A stretch of 37,718 nt of DNA from Bryobacteraceae bacterium. Its GTDB lineage: Bacteria > Acidobacteriota > Terriglobia > Bryobacterales > Bryobacteraceae. The notes beneath the pieces were generated by a model that worked only from the letters and a program-made list of their open reading frames with translations, was not told the DNA's origin and did no database searches. Position numbers and translations under genes: made by a program. Positions 24,971-33,820 of this stretch are shown in pieces (within the stretch, counting starts at the first letter, position 1; each line of letters opens with the position of its first letter). The stretch lies in the NCBI GenBank assembly GCA_019187195.1, contig JABAQT010000090.1:1-37718 (forward strand). The letters run 5' to 3'.

Positions 24971-27868
24971 TCACTTCCCTCGAGGCTCCAACACCAGCCA
25001 GCCCAGGTCGGCGGGATTGTCGGTTCCCAGGGACAGCCGCGAAACAAGCGGGTGCTCGGGTAGCCACAACCCGCTGGCGCCGTCCTTATATTTCACCCGC
25101 AGGTTCAACCGCACCGGGTGCGGCCGCCGTATATCGAGGCCCGCTCTTTCGAGCGGGATGCGCACTACCGCGTTCCGGCCGCCTCCCTCGGCGAACACGC
25201 GACCCTCCACGCTCTGCGCCGCCACGGAGTCCGGCCGCTCCGCCATCACTTCCGCCCCTGGAACGAACAGCAGTTGCTTGCACGGCCAGAGGCGCCGCGG
25301 TTCCAGCTTCACCAGCACACTCGAAACCGGTGCGGCTCCGGAGACCGCGAGGTAGAGGTTCGCGCCGTCGTAGCTCGCTCCCCAACGGGAGCCCGTCTTC
25401 TCTCCGGCGAACGTCTGCCACTCGAATCCCGGCGGCGGCGCGAATCCCGCGCTTGTCCAAATAGCATCATCCGCGGGAACGGCGCGGGCCACCGGGCCCT
25501 CGGGGCTCCTCCCCGTATAGGCGGGGAACAGAGGCTGGTTGCCGCGGATCTGCTTTTCGACCGCCGGAACGTCGTTCGCAAGCACGCTTTCAATCTGCCG
25601 CATCCGCCAGCGGATCTTCTCCGGAAAGTACTTGTAGCCCTCTGCTTCGGAGTGGAAGCCAAGGCGCGAATCCCGCTCACACAAAGCGAGCAGCACCTTA
25701 TCCTGCTCCAGTTCCTCACGCGCGATTTCATTCAATTGCCGGAGCATGTCGAGCCGTTCGGGGCCCTCGGCGCGCACCATCCGCTCCCGCAGTTGATAAA
25801 AGCGCAGAATGTTGTAACCGCTTCGGAACTGAATGCCGAGCGCGCGCGCCACGCCGATGTCGAGCAACCGCTCCGGCTGGTTCGCGTAACGGGGCTCGAG
25901 TGCCCCGAGCGTCCGCATGCCTCTCTCCCAGGCGGTGGTCATGCGCCGCGCCAGTTCCACGACCTCGTCCAACGTGAAGAGTTCCTTGAAGCTCTCGCCC
26001 ACCCGGTCTCCGCTAGGAGGCCAGGGCTTTCGCGTGATAGTGGAACCAAGCAGCCAGGTGGGCGTCAGCGGCGCATCGGCGGGCTTCAGCAGCAGCGGCC
26101 AGACGGGCCCATCGTGCATCGGACCGTAGTATTGAAACAGGGTGGTGAGCGGATAGTGCTGATACCCATCGGCGAAATCCTTCCACGCCTTTACCACGGT
26201 GGCGGCATCCTGCCGGCCCCAATAGAGCGTTGCCAGCCGGTTCAGAAAATCATCCTCATTTTCCGGGAAGGGCTCGAAGGACAACTCTCCCGCCGCCTTG
26301 TTCATCAGCCCCGGATAGTTGCCGAAATACCAGCACAGCATGGTGCGCGACACACCCAGCCGGCGCATGGCCGCGAACTTACGATAAAGCATCGAGGGTA
26401 CGGGCACGTAGGGGACAGTGGCCACTTCATGCGAAACGCCTGTCTGAATCTTGGCCGAAACGGGCGTGTGGTTCTCTCGCGCGACCTTCGCCACCCGCTC
26501 GAAGCGGTCGCTCGGCCCCGGCGTCGAGAGCCAGTAATCGCCGCCCACGAACTCGCGGCCGAACTCGGTCCGCTTCACTCCCGACTCGAAGTTGAATTGC
26601 AGCACGACGCCCTTCGGCGTGTGCGCGGGCAACTGATAAACCCAATCCGCCAGGCCTTCACGCGAGGGTCCGCGCGCCTGCGGCATATACAGCCAACTGA
26701 TCAACTCCGCGTCCGGCGCGGCGGCGTGCATTCCCTGCTCCATCGCCGAAAGCGAAGCATGCAGAATCTCCCACGGAGCCTTGCGTGAACACCGCGGGCA
26801 GTCGATGCGCCCTTCGCCCACCGAGGAAAGCGCGCTCAGGCAGGTGGTGGCCCGCTCACCGTGCGAAATGTTGATGAGCCCTCCCAGTTCGGGCACGGAC
26901 TTGAAAATCTTGTTCACCGATTCGTACAGGTATTTGCGCGAATTCCCCGTCAGCGGGCAGAAATATTCGAATCTTCCGTCGCGGGTCCTGGCGCCGCCCA
27001 GTTCGGGGTGCTGTTTCAAGACCGGGCTGTTCACCTCCCAGGCTCGCGGTTCGATGGAAAAGATATACGTGCGGATGCCATAGCGCAGGCACGCCGCCAC
27101 GGTGCGCCGCAGCTTGGCCAGCCGCTTCGCCGCGTCCCGTCCGGCTTCCGGAGTGAACTCGGTCGAAACCAGGTCCCTGAACTCGATGGTCAGCCACAAG
27201 CCGTTCACCCCCTCGTGCGCCAGCCGGTTGAGGTACTGCTCGGGGTAGTAGTTCACATCATCCATCAGCTCGTCGCGCATTCTTGGCGGGCGCTTGATGG
27301 GACCGAAGAAGCAGCGCGAAATGCGCCGCTCGATCACCGGACGCCGCTCCACGCTGCCGGCCGCCAGAAAGGGGCCCTGCCGCCGCAGCATTTCATCCTC
27401 GATGTAGAAAATCCCGCGCCGGATTCCTTCCGTATCTGAGGCGGAAATACGGCAGGAAGTCTTCCCTGTCTCGATGCGGAAAGCCTCGCTCCCCAGCTTG
27501 GGATCGAGAGCCGTCTCGATCGTGTAGTTGCCGGACTCCGCACCTACTCCGCCGGCGGCCAGGAATTGCCGCAGGTCCTCGTAGGCCGTATCGAGCCGCT
27601 TCTTCGGGTCCGCGAAACCAGTCACCAGGCGCACGCCGCCGGACAGGACCGCGTCCTTCGCGTCCGGACGGGCAGTGCCCCATGCGTGCCGCGTCCACAT
27701 GGGGGACTTCAGGTCTTCGGTGAACTTCCAGCGGTCTTCTCCGGGTTGGGGCGGCACGTCCTTCCAATCCGGAATAGTGATCCCGGCGGCGAGCGGAGCG
27801 GCGGGGCGGGTGCAACCGCCCGTCAGCGCGCACACGGCCAGAAGCGCCCCAACCGCGTATTCTTTCAA
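24971..27868 (-). CDS. Exported lipoprotein with GH20/GH67-like N-domain, predicted TIM barrel and C-terminal sugar-binding-like domain
   Basis: The chosen start is TTG at 27868: AGGAGG at 27875-27880 lies six bases upstream, whereas the TTG two codons earlier directly abuts it. The 965-residue product starts with a lipoprotein signal ending LTGGC (Cys19). Residues about 40-200 match the small alpha/beta domain that precedes the barrel in GH20/GH67-type enzymes (DTEGIRRGIFYIEDEML). A long region of barrel-like alternation follows (VNGLWLTIEFRDLV, GIRTYIFSIEPRAWE, GGLINISHGE, ISWLYMPQ). A helical segment, ERDSRLGFHSEAEGYKYFPE, near residue 725 is shared with the protein at 29292. The last 170 residues resemble a CBM9/DOMON-like beta domain. 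A catalytic pair cannot be assigned, so substrate and activity are open. Confidence 0.8.
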   Translation of the reverse strand: MKEYAVGALLAVCALTGGCTRPAAPLAAGITIPDWKDVPPQPGEDRWKFTEDLKSPMWTRHAWGTARPDAKDAVLSGGVRLVTGFADPKKRLDTAYEDLRQFLAAGGVGAESGNYTIETALDPKLGSEAFRIETGKTSCRISASDTEGIRRGIFYIEDEMLRRQGPFLAAGSVERRPVIERRISRCFFGPIKRPPRMRDELMDDVNYYPEQYLNRLAHEGVNGLWLTIEFRDLVSTEFTPEAGRDAAKRLAKLRRTVAACLRYGIRTYIFSIEPRAWEVNSPVLKQHPELGGARTRDGRFEYFCPLTGNSRKYLYESVNKIFKSVPELGGLINISHGERATTCLSALSSVGEGRIDCPRCSRKAPWEILHASLSAMEQGMHAAAPDAELISWLYMPQARGPSREGLADWVYQLPAHTPKGVVLQFNFESGVKRTEFGREFVGGDYWLSTPGPSDRFERVAKVARENHTPVSAKIQTGVSHEVATVPYVPVPSMLYRKFAAMRRLGVSRTMLCWYFGNYPGLMNKAAGELSFEPFPENEDDFLNRLATLYWGRQDAATVVKAWKDFADGYQHYPLTTLFQYYGPMHDGPVWPLLLKPADAPLTPTWLLGSTITRKPWPPSGDRVGESFKELFTLDEVVELARRMTTAWERGMRTLGALEPRYANQPERLLDIGVARALGIQFRSGYNILRFYQLRERMVRAEGPERLDMLRQLNEIAREELEQDKVLLALCERDSRLGFHSEAEGYKYFPEKIRWRMRQIESVLANDVPAVEKQIRGNQPLFPAYTGRSPEGPVARAVPADDAIWTSAGFAPPPGFEWQTFAGEKTGSRWGASYDGANLYLAVSGAAPVSSVLVKLEPRRLWPCKQLLFVPGAEVMAERPDSVAAQSVEGRVFAEGGGRNAVVRIPLERAGLDIRRPHPVRLNLRVKYKDGASGLWLPEHPLVSRLSLGTDNPADLGWLVLEPRGK

Positions 27869-27898
27869 GTGCAACCTCCTTGGCGGCGCTGATCCATA

Positions 27899-29083
27899 TC
27901 AGAAGCTGAAACGCAGCGACAACTGTATGACGCGCGCCGCCCGCGCCGCCGTCACCTGTCCGAAGCGCGCGTTCACCTGGTTGCCCTGGGCGTCGAACCG
28001 CGCCGTCGCGTCCACGCTCTGAAACTGCGTATGGTTGAACGCATTGTACATCTCCCAGCGGAATTGAAGAGCGCGCGGTTCGCTCACGATCAGGAAGTTC
28101 TTGAACAGCGAGATATCCCAGTTGTTGATTCCGGGCAGCCGGAAGACGTCCTTCGGAGCGTTCCCCATGCTGCCCTTGGGCGGACGGGCAAACACCCCCG
28201 TGTTGAACCATTTCTGAAAGCTCCGCTCCCCGTGTTCGAGTGGCGCTTTGCCCGTCACGATGATGCGCGATCCGTCGCCGCCGCCGGTGATGTCCGCTCC
28301 ATCCACCGTGCTGAAACCCACTCCGCTTGGCTGGCCGCTCACGAAGGCTGTAAACCCGGCCACCTGCCAGTTGTCGAACACCTGCCGGACCCCGGCGTTG
28401 TCCCAACGTTTGCTCAGCTTCGGCACATCCCAAATGTAGTTCAACACCAGGTTGTGGGTCTGGTCGAATGCCGACTTGCCGTAATTCCACACGCGCCGCG
28501 GCGCGTAGGTGGAGACGGTGGCTTGCTCGTTGGTGCTGAAATCCATGGCCTTCGACCATGTGTAGGACATGCCAAACTGCAGAGCGCGCGTGAACCGCCG
28601 GTTCAGCGTAACCTGCAGCGCGTTGTAATTGGTGGTTCCGCCGTTTTCGTAGTAGTTGATGTTGCCGTATCCCGGATAAGGGCGGAAGTAGTTGTCGTTG
28701 AGCGGCGTGGACGGGTTCGCCGGATCGGCGTTTTGCGGCAGGAACCGGGCGCCGTAGGGCACCAGGTTCAGGTTGCGGATCTGCAGAACGTGCCGGGTCA
28801 CATTGCCCACATAGGAAGCGTCCAACACCGTGCCCGCGCCGAGACTGCGCTGGATGCCGAACGTGTAGCTGTACAGCGTCGGCGTCTTCGACGCCTTCTC
28901 GAAGCCATACACCGTTCCCGGAGGTGACAGATAGCTGCTGGCGCCCTGCATCGCTTCCATGTTTCCGTAGTACAGCGTCGGGTTGAACTGCCTCGGCGGA
29001 TTGAACTTCGAGGCCACCACCGGTGGGCCGCCCACGGCGGTCGATTCCGGTGCATACCGCTCTCCTTTGGATCCGCTGAACAA
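27899..29083 (-). pseudogene. Oar-type TonB-dependent receptor, C-terminal fragment only
   Basis: The frame encodes about 394 residues that match the C-terminal beta-barrel third of acidobacterial Oar-like receptors: NPTLYYGNM, YSYTFGIQRSLGAGTVLDAS, YVGNVTRH, TTNYNALQVTLNRRFTRALQ, SYTWSKAMDFST, NWDISLFKNF, QFRWEMYNAFNHTQF, and a C-terminal LSLRFSF ending in the aromatic outer-membrane signature. Complete members exceed 1000 residues, with a carboxypeptidase-regulatory-like domain, a plug and most of the barrel; all are missing. The only start is a TTG without a Shine-Dalgarno, and the open frame ends at a TAA near 29134, where the sequence turns AT-rich. I read it as a truncated relic. It sits 24 bases from the next gene's SD-bearing start region. 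A programmed or split gene seems less likely. Confidence 0.65.
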
Positions 29084-29108
29084 CCCCTGAGGCTGCCGCG
29101 CGGTATTT

Positions 29109-29125
29109 GTATACGGAAAGTATAC
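29109..29125. promoter_or_regulatory. GTATAC-N5-GTATAC dyad
   Basis: GTATAC at 29109-29114 and 29120-29125 are separated by GGAAA. Each half is itself palindromic. The dyad lies at the truncation point of the receptor fragment and about 170 bases upstream of the divergent 29292 gene. GntR- and LacI-type sugar regulators use sites of this general form, so it may be a leftover or active operator. No regulator gene is in the window. Confidence 0.35.
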
Positions 29126-29206
29126 TGCCTGTTAATCGAAAGTCAAGAGTGAATCGAGAGGCAATGTTTGTGGCATCTCTGGCCGCCAGGCACTGAAATC
29201 CGCGTT

Positions 29207-29224
29207 CCGTACGCCGGCGTACGG
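29207..29224. promoter_or_regulatory. Perfect 18-bp palindrome CCGTACGCCGGCGTACGG
   Basis: The 18 bases at 29207-29224 read identically on both strands with no spacer, 67 bases upstream of the ATG at 29292 and about 33 bases ahead of the candidate -35. Position and symmetry suit an operator, though a cruciform or hairpin function is possible. Chance palindromes this long are rare even in GC-rich DNA. Confidence 0.45.
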
Positions 29225-29256
29225 GTTTCTGTGCTCCGGTGGAACGGCGGTGAGAC

Positions 29257-29285
29257 TTGCATCGGCGGTGGGATTCGTGGATACT
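29257..29285 (+). promoter_or_regulatory. Candidate promoter for the 29292 gene, possibly leaderless
   Basis: TTGCAT (29257-29262) and GATACT (29280-29285) are separated by exactly 17 bases. The ATG follows seven bases after the -10, about where transcription would begin, and there is no Shine-Dalgarno. This suggests a leaderless mRNA. The hexamers are only partial matches to consensus. Confidence 0.3.
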
Positions 29286-29291
29286 CGCTGT

Positions 29292-31580
29292 ATGCAACGA
29301 TCGCCACGCTGCGTACTCCTGGCTGCTGCCCTTCTGCCTTCTGTCTTCTTCACCTCCGCCGCCGAGCCGCCCATCTCCGCCGCCCGGTTCGCCGCCCAAG
29401 CGCTGCCCGCCCTGCCCATCGAACAACCTCACGACTTCCGCAAGGCCATCGAAACCTGGACCGAGCCGCTCCGCCGCGATCCCACCGCCAAGCCGTCACC
29501 CGATGAGCTGGCGCTCCCCGAGCAGGGCTGGACTCTGGCCATACCCGCTGACGCCGGCCCGGTGCTCCGCCAGGCGGCAGCGGATTTCCGGGATTACCTC
29601 CATCGCGCCATGCGAGTGGAAGTCACGCTCGAAGCGCCCGCCTCGCTCACCGCATGGAGCGGCATGAGCCGCGCCGTGGTCGTGGGCACACGCGGCCGGA
29701 TGCCGGGTTGCGGCGAATCGCTCACCGCCCGCAAGGATTACGAGATCATCGTAGGACCCGAGCGAGTCGCGGTCTGCGGCTACGATGAGCGTGGTGCCAT
29801 GTACGGGCTCTACAACCTCGAATCGCGCATGAGCCTCCGCGAGGCCCCCTTCCTGCCGCGCGCCCTCAACACCGTGCGCCACAGCCTCTACGGCGCGCGT
29901 ATGACCCTCTCCGGCCTGGGCTGGATGGAGTGGCCCGATACATATCTCTCGATGATCGCCCACCACGGCTTCGACGCCATCTACGCCTCGGTTTACGCCA
30001 ACCCGAACGGGGCGATCGCCGGCTGGCCTTACAGTTACATGATCAGGAGGCAGGATCCGGCGCGAATGCGGGACCTGATTGACCGCGCCGCGCGTTACGG
30101 CCTGGATGTCTACGCGCCCATCATGCACCACCTCGACGGCACGCCCGAAAACGAAGCCGCGCTGCGAAAGCTGGTGCGCGACAATGTCACCCGCTTCCCG
30201 GAAATCCGCGGCTACGTGCTGCTCATCGAGGGATTCGATTACGAGCGCTGGCCTTCGTGGAACCGCGCCGACATCCGCAAATGGATCGACGCCTGGACGC
30301 ATGGAGTAGCCATCGCCGCTGAAGAGATGCACAAGATCAATCCGGCGATCGAGGTGCTCCCCTGGGATTACAACATCGATTTTCGCGCGCGCTCGGTGGA
30401 CACCAAGCGCTATGTAATCGGCCGCTATCCCCTTGATGTCATCCCCCTGGTTACCTGGGAGAACGGGAAGACCTTCACCCGCGACGGCGAGGAGGGCTAT
30501 CTCAAGGATTACGCCATCAACGAGGTGGGTCCGGCGGAAGTGTCAGCGGGGCAGATCGAGCGCGCCCGCGAACGCGGCATGAAGGTCTTCGCCAAGGCCG
30601 ATACCTTCGCAAGCTGGCAGTTCGGCACCTTTCCCTACCTGCCCTTTCCCTACCAGTGGCATGCCCGCTACCAGCAACTCGAACAACACAGGATTGACGG
30701 AACCATGGAAACCTGGAGCTATGGCTTCAAGCCGAACTGGGTGGCCGAGCTGCGCAGTTGGTACAGTTGGTCCGGCGCGCCGCCGATCGATGATCTGCTC
30801 AAATCGATTGCGCGCCGGGAGTTCGGCCCGGGCAGCGAAGATCTGGCCCTGAACGCCTGGAGCCACTTCAGTAAGGCCATCGCGCTGGTACCCGATACCG
30901 GTCCCAACATGGGGACCACCAACGCCATCGGCTCGCCGCTGTTTTTCGAGCAGCCCAAAGTGCGCGCCATCGAGGTCGAACACAGTTGGGCGCTTCCCGG
31001 CATCGAAGCGGGCGGAGTGCGGGTGAGCAAGTACTGGCCCTATGCCCCGGAGCGTGTGATCCTCACGCCGGATTTCACCAACAAGACCAACGCCGCCGCG
31101 CGCTACGCCAGCCCTTTCAGCCTGCCGGTCTTTAACAAGTATCTGCTGGCGGCCGCCGCGGAGATGGAGAAGGGACTCGAGAGTTACCGCCGCGCCGCGC
31201 TCCGGGCGCCCTCCGGCAAGCGCCGCGCGGCGTTTCGCGAAGTCCTGCTGGCGGAGCAGTTACAGCGGATGATGCGCAGCGACGCCGCCATCCTCGAATT
31301 CGAGGACCTGCGACTGAAACTGGCCAAGGCCGCGGAAGCAGCGGAGAAAACCGTTATTCTGAAGCGCATGGCCGCCATTGCCCGCGAGGAACTCGGCCGC
31401 ACGCGCGCCGCCCGCGACACCCAGATGCGCGATTCCCGCCTCGGCTACGAGTGGGAGCAGGACTACTTTTACACGCCGGATGTCCTCGCCGAAAAGATCC
31501 GGCAACTCCGTGGTGTTCTGGATCACGAGATTCCGGCCTATTCGAAAAAGCACGGTCTCAACTGGCAGGGAATGCCGTGA
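29292..31580 (+). CDS. Secreted glycosidase-like protein, GH20/GH67-like N-domain
   Basis: The protein has 762 residues from ATG 29292, chosen because a clear signal peptide follows (MQRSPRCVLLAAALLPSVFFTSAAE). Residues about 70-180 hold the alpha/beta domain typical ahead of GH20/GH67/GH115 barrels (RQAAADFRDYLHRAMRVEV, AVVVGTRG, ERVAVCGYDERGAMYGLYNL). A barrel-like region follows (MIAHHGFDAIYASVYANPN, YGLDVYAPIMHHLDG, IRGYVLLIEGFDYERW, IEVLPWDYNIDF). The C-terminus is helical and contains RDTQMRDSRLGYEWEQDYFY, close to a segment in the lipoprotein at 24971-27868, so they are paralogs. No family-level substrate can be assigned; a glycan-degrading role is inferred from domain layout and neighbours. 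It lies 53 bases upstream of the GHL6-like gene and probably shares its transcript. Confidence 0.8.
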   Translation: MQRSPRCVLLAAALLPSVFFTSAAEPPISAARFAAQALPALPIEQPHDFRKAIETWTEPLRRDPTAKPSPDELALPEQGWTLAIPADAGPVLRQAAADFRDYLHRAMRVEVTLEAPASLTAWSGMSRAVVVGTRGRMPGCGESLTARKDYEIIVGPERVAVCGYDERGAMYGLYNLESRMSLREAPFLPRALNTVRHSLYGARMTLSGLGWMEWPDTYLSMIAHHGFDAIYASVYANPNGAIAGWPYSYMIRRQDPARMRDLIDRAARYGLDVYAPIMHHLDGTPENEAALRKLVRDNVTRFPEIRGYVLLIEGFDYERWPSWNRADIRKWIDAWTHGVAIAAEEMHKINPAIEVLPWDYNIDFRARSVDTKRYVIGRYPLDVIPLVTWENGKTFTRDGEEGYLKDYAINEVGPAEVSAGQIERARERGMKVFAKADTFASWQFGTFPYLPFPYQWHARYQQLEQHRIDGTMETWSYGFKPNWVAELRSWYSWSGAPPIDDLLKSIARREFGPGSEDLALNAWSHFSKAIALVPDTGPNMGTTNAIGSPLFFEQPKVRAIEVEHSWALPGIEAGGVRVSKYWPYAPERVILTPDFTNKTNAAARYASPFSLPVFNKYLLAAAAEMEKGLESYRRAALRAPSGKRRAAFREVLLAEQLQRMMRSDAAILEFEDLRLKLAKAAEAAEKTVILKRMAAIAREELGRTRAARDTQMRDSRLGYEWEQDYFYTPDVLAEKIRQLRGVLDHEIPAYSKKHGLNWQGMP

Positions 31581-31633
31581 TGGGTTTTCTCATCCGGACT
31601 CCGGCTATCGACTTCTGACAGGAGGATTGTATT

Positions 31634-33706
31634 ATGCCGACCGGCATTTCACGCCGCGAATTGCTCGGGAGCGCCGCCGGACTGGGGTTTCTCGGGTCCG
31701 CCGGCATCGCGCCGGGAGCCGGGGTTCCACCCGGCGTGGTCACCTTCCGCCACATCCACCTGGACTTTCATACTTCTCCGGCGATCACCGGGGTAGGCGA
31801 GCGTTTCGACGCGGAAGAGTTCGCGCGGGTGCTCAAGGAAGCCTCGGTGAACTCGATCACCATCTTCGCGAAATGCCATCACGGCATGTCCTATTACCCC
31901 ACCAGGGTTGGAATCAGACATCCGAATCTGAAGACCGACCTCGTGGGCGGCATGATCGAAGCCTGCCACCGGCAGGGCATCCGGGTGCCCGTGTACATCA
32001 GCACGATGTACGACCAGCACATCTGGCGCAAGCATGCCGAGTGGCGCGCCCTGGACGCGGAGGGCAAGTCGTACGGACACCGCGGGGGCGCCGGACCTTT
32101 GACCCCCAACCTGGGGCTGGTCTGCAGCAACACGCCCTATGCCGATTACATCATCGAGCAGGCCGCCGAGGTGCTGCGAAACTACGAAGCCGACGGCCTG
32201 TTCTACGACAACTACGTCCATCCCTTGACTGGCTGCTTCGGCCCTTCGTGCATGGAAGATCGCGATCAACTGGGCCTTGACAGCACAAAGGCGGAAGACC
32301 GCCGTAAGCACGCCTACATCGTGATGAAACGCGTCATGGACCGGTTCGCGGCCACCGTGCGGACGCGCAAGCCCAAAGCGAGCGTCTATATCAACGGTCC
32401 CTTTCGCCTGGCGCAGGAGCCACGGTTCCTGCGCGAAGCTGCGTCCGATTACACTCATATCGAAATCGAATCGCTACCGGGCGGAAGCTGGGGCTACGGC
32501 CATTTTCAGATCGCTTCGCGCTACCTGCGCAACTTCGGACTCGAGGCCCAGGGGATGACCGGGGCCTTCCACCGCAGTTGGGGCGATTTCGGCACCGTGC
32601 GCAACCAGGCGGCGCTCGATTATGAATGCTTCAGCATGCTGGCGCAGGCCACCCGGTGCGCCATCGGCGACCACTTGCACCCCGATGGCCTTCTCAACCC
32701 CCGAACCTATGATCGAATCGGGCTCACCTATCGCTCGGTGGCCGCCAAAGAGCCCTGGTGCGAAGGAGCCCGCGCCGTCACCGAGGTCGCCTTCCTCTAC
32801 CCGCCCGGACCGCGCGGCAACGATTCCGCCATGGGCGTCAATCGCATGCTGACTCAACTGCGCCATCAATTCGACGTGCTCGATCGCGAGTCCGCCTTCT
32901 CCCGTTACAAAGTGCTGATCCTCGCCGACGACTACCGCCTCGATGACGCGTTGCGGGACAAACTGGCGGCGTATGTCGAAGCCGGCGGCGGACTCATCCT
33001 CAGTCATGAAGCGGGACTTGACTCCGCCGGGAAAGGCTTCGCGCTACCGGGCGTGGGAGTCGATTACGAAGGGCCATGGAAGCACGAATCGCAGTACATT
33101 GAAGCCCTCGAAGCGCTGCGCGAGGGCATCCCCGCCATGGTCCACGAGATGTATGAGACAGGATCCGCCGTAAAGGCGAAGCCGGGAACCACGGAACTGG
33201 CGCGAGTCTGGGCCGGCTATTTCGACAAGGACTACCGCCATTTCCAGGTCGAGCAGACCCCCTATCAGAAGCCCACCGGCTACGCCGCGGCCGTTCAGCG
33301 CGGACGCATCGTCTACTTCGCGGTGCCCATCTTCCGGGCCTACGCGCGCCATGGCTACGCGGTCTACCGGCAACTGGTGGGCAACGCGATCCACCGGTTG
33401 TTGCCGGAGCCACTGGTGCGGGCGGAACTGCCCACCACGGCGCAGGTGACTCTGACCACCCAGCGCGGCCGTCATATTCTCCACCTGCTCCACTATATTC
33501 CCGAGCGGCGCAGCCCGGACCTCGATATTGTCGAGGATGTCATCCCGCTGCGCGGCGTGGTGGTGGCGGCCCGCCTTTCGCGGGCGCCCGCGAAAGTCTA
33601 TCTCGCCCCGCAACGCCAGGACCTTCCCTGCGACTACCGCGAAGGCTACGCCACAGTGACCGTTCCGGTGGTGAACGGCCATCAGATGGTGGTCTTCGAG
33701 GACTGA
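31634..33706 (+). CDS. Tat-exported GHL6-like glycoside hydrolase
   Basis: The protein has 690 residues, with a strong AGGAGG eight bases before ATG 31634. The N-terminus holds a twin-arginine signal, ISRRELLGSAAGLGFLG, implying folded export. The barrel begins VTFRHIHLDFHTSPAI and has the hypothetical glycosyl hydrolase 6 pattern: VNSITIFAKCHHGMSYYPT, HPNLKTDLVGGMIEACHRQGI, VPVYISTMYD, and later ADGLFYDNY with acidic residues on strand ends. Residues about 424-463 form a GATase-like trimerisation domain as in GH42 and related enzymes (YKVLILADDY, LAAYVEAGGGLILSHEAG). A beta domain ends the chain. These barrels are related to alpha-L-fucosidases and amylases; the substrate is not known. It follows the 29292 gene on the same strand. 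Confidence 0.82.
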   Translation: MPTGISRRELLGSAAGLGFLGSAGIAPGAGVPPGVVTFRHIHLDFHTSPAITGVGERFDAEEFARVLKEASVNSITIFAKCHHGMSYYPTRVGIRHPNLKTDLVGGMIEACHRQGIRVPVYISTMYDQHIWRKHAEWRALDAEGKSYGHRGGAGPLTPNLGLVCSNTPYADYIIEQAAEVLRNYEADGLFYDNYVHPLTGCFGPSCMEDRDQLGLDSTKAEDRRKHAYIVMKRVMDRFAATVRTRKPKASVYINGPFRLAQEPRFLREAASDYTHIEIESLPGGSWGYGHFQIASRYLRNFGLEAQGMTGAFHRSWGDFGTVRNQAALDYECFSMLAQATRCAIGDHLHPDGLLNPRTYDRIGLTYRSVAAKEPWCEGARAVTEVAFLYPPGPRGNDSAMGVNRMLTQLRHQFDVLDRESAFSRYKVLILADDYRLDDALRDKLAAYVEAGGGLILSHEAGLDSAGKGFALPGVGVDYEGPWKHESQYIEALEALREGIPAMVHEMYETGSAVKAKPGTTELARVWAGYFDKDYRHFQVEQTPYQKPTGYAAAVQRGRIVYFAVPIFRAYARHGYAVYRQLVGNAIHRLLPEPLVRAELPTTAQVTLTTQRGRHILHLLHYIPERRSPDLDIVEDVIPLRGVVVAARLSRAPAKVYLAPQRQDLPCDYREGYATVTVPVVNGHQMVVFED

Positions 33707-33713
33707 GCGCCTC

Positions 33714-33741
33714 CAACCGCGGTTGCGGGTAGTAAGTACCC
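33714..33741. other. Short palindrome and hairpin after the GHL6-like gene
   Basis: CAACCGCGGTTG (33714-33725) is a perfect 12-base palindrome, and GGGTA (33727-33731) pairs with TACCC (33737-33741) over a 5-base loop. Both lie just after the GHL6 stop and before the next promoter. They may mark the transcript end; no T-tract follows. Confidence 0.3.
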
Positions 33742-33757
33742 TAGCCCATTGGTAATA

Positions 33758-33787
33758 TTGATCGCCCTCTTCGCCCTGCCCTAGAAT
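33758..33787 (+). promoter_or_regulatory. Candidate sigma-70 promoter for the JAMM-like gene
   Basis: TTGATC (33758-33763) and TAGAAT (33782-33787) are separated by 18 bases; the hexamers match consensus at four and five positions. Transcription would begin near 33795, after the first possible TTG start at 33791, which supports the later TTG at 33821 as the true start. Confidence 0.5.
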
Positions 33788-33820
33788 AGGTTGAGTCACC
33801 TTCGCCATCAGGGAGTCGAT

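Noticed and set aside
25118..26788. 556-residue plus-strand frame
   Set aside because: Antisense to the lipoprotein gene, which has a lipobox, a good Shine-Dalgarno and recognisable domains.
27393..29432. 679-residue minus-strand frame spanning the receptor fragment
   Set aside because: It is out of frame with the clear TonB-receptor sequence and ends in Arg/Gly-rich shadow.
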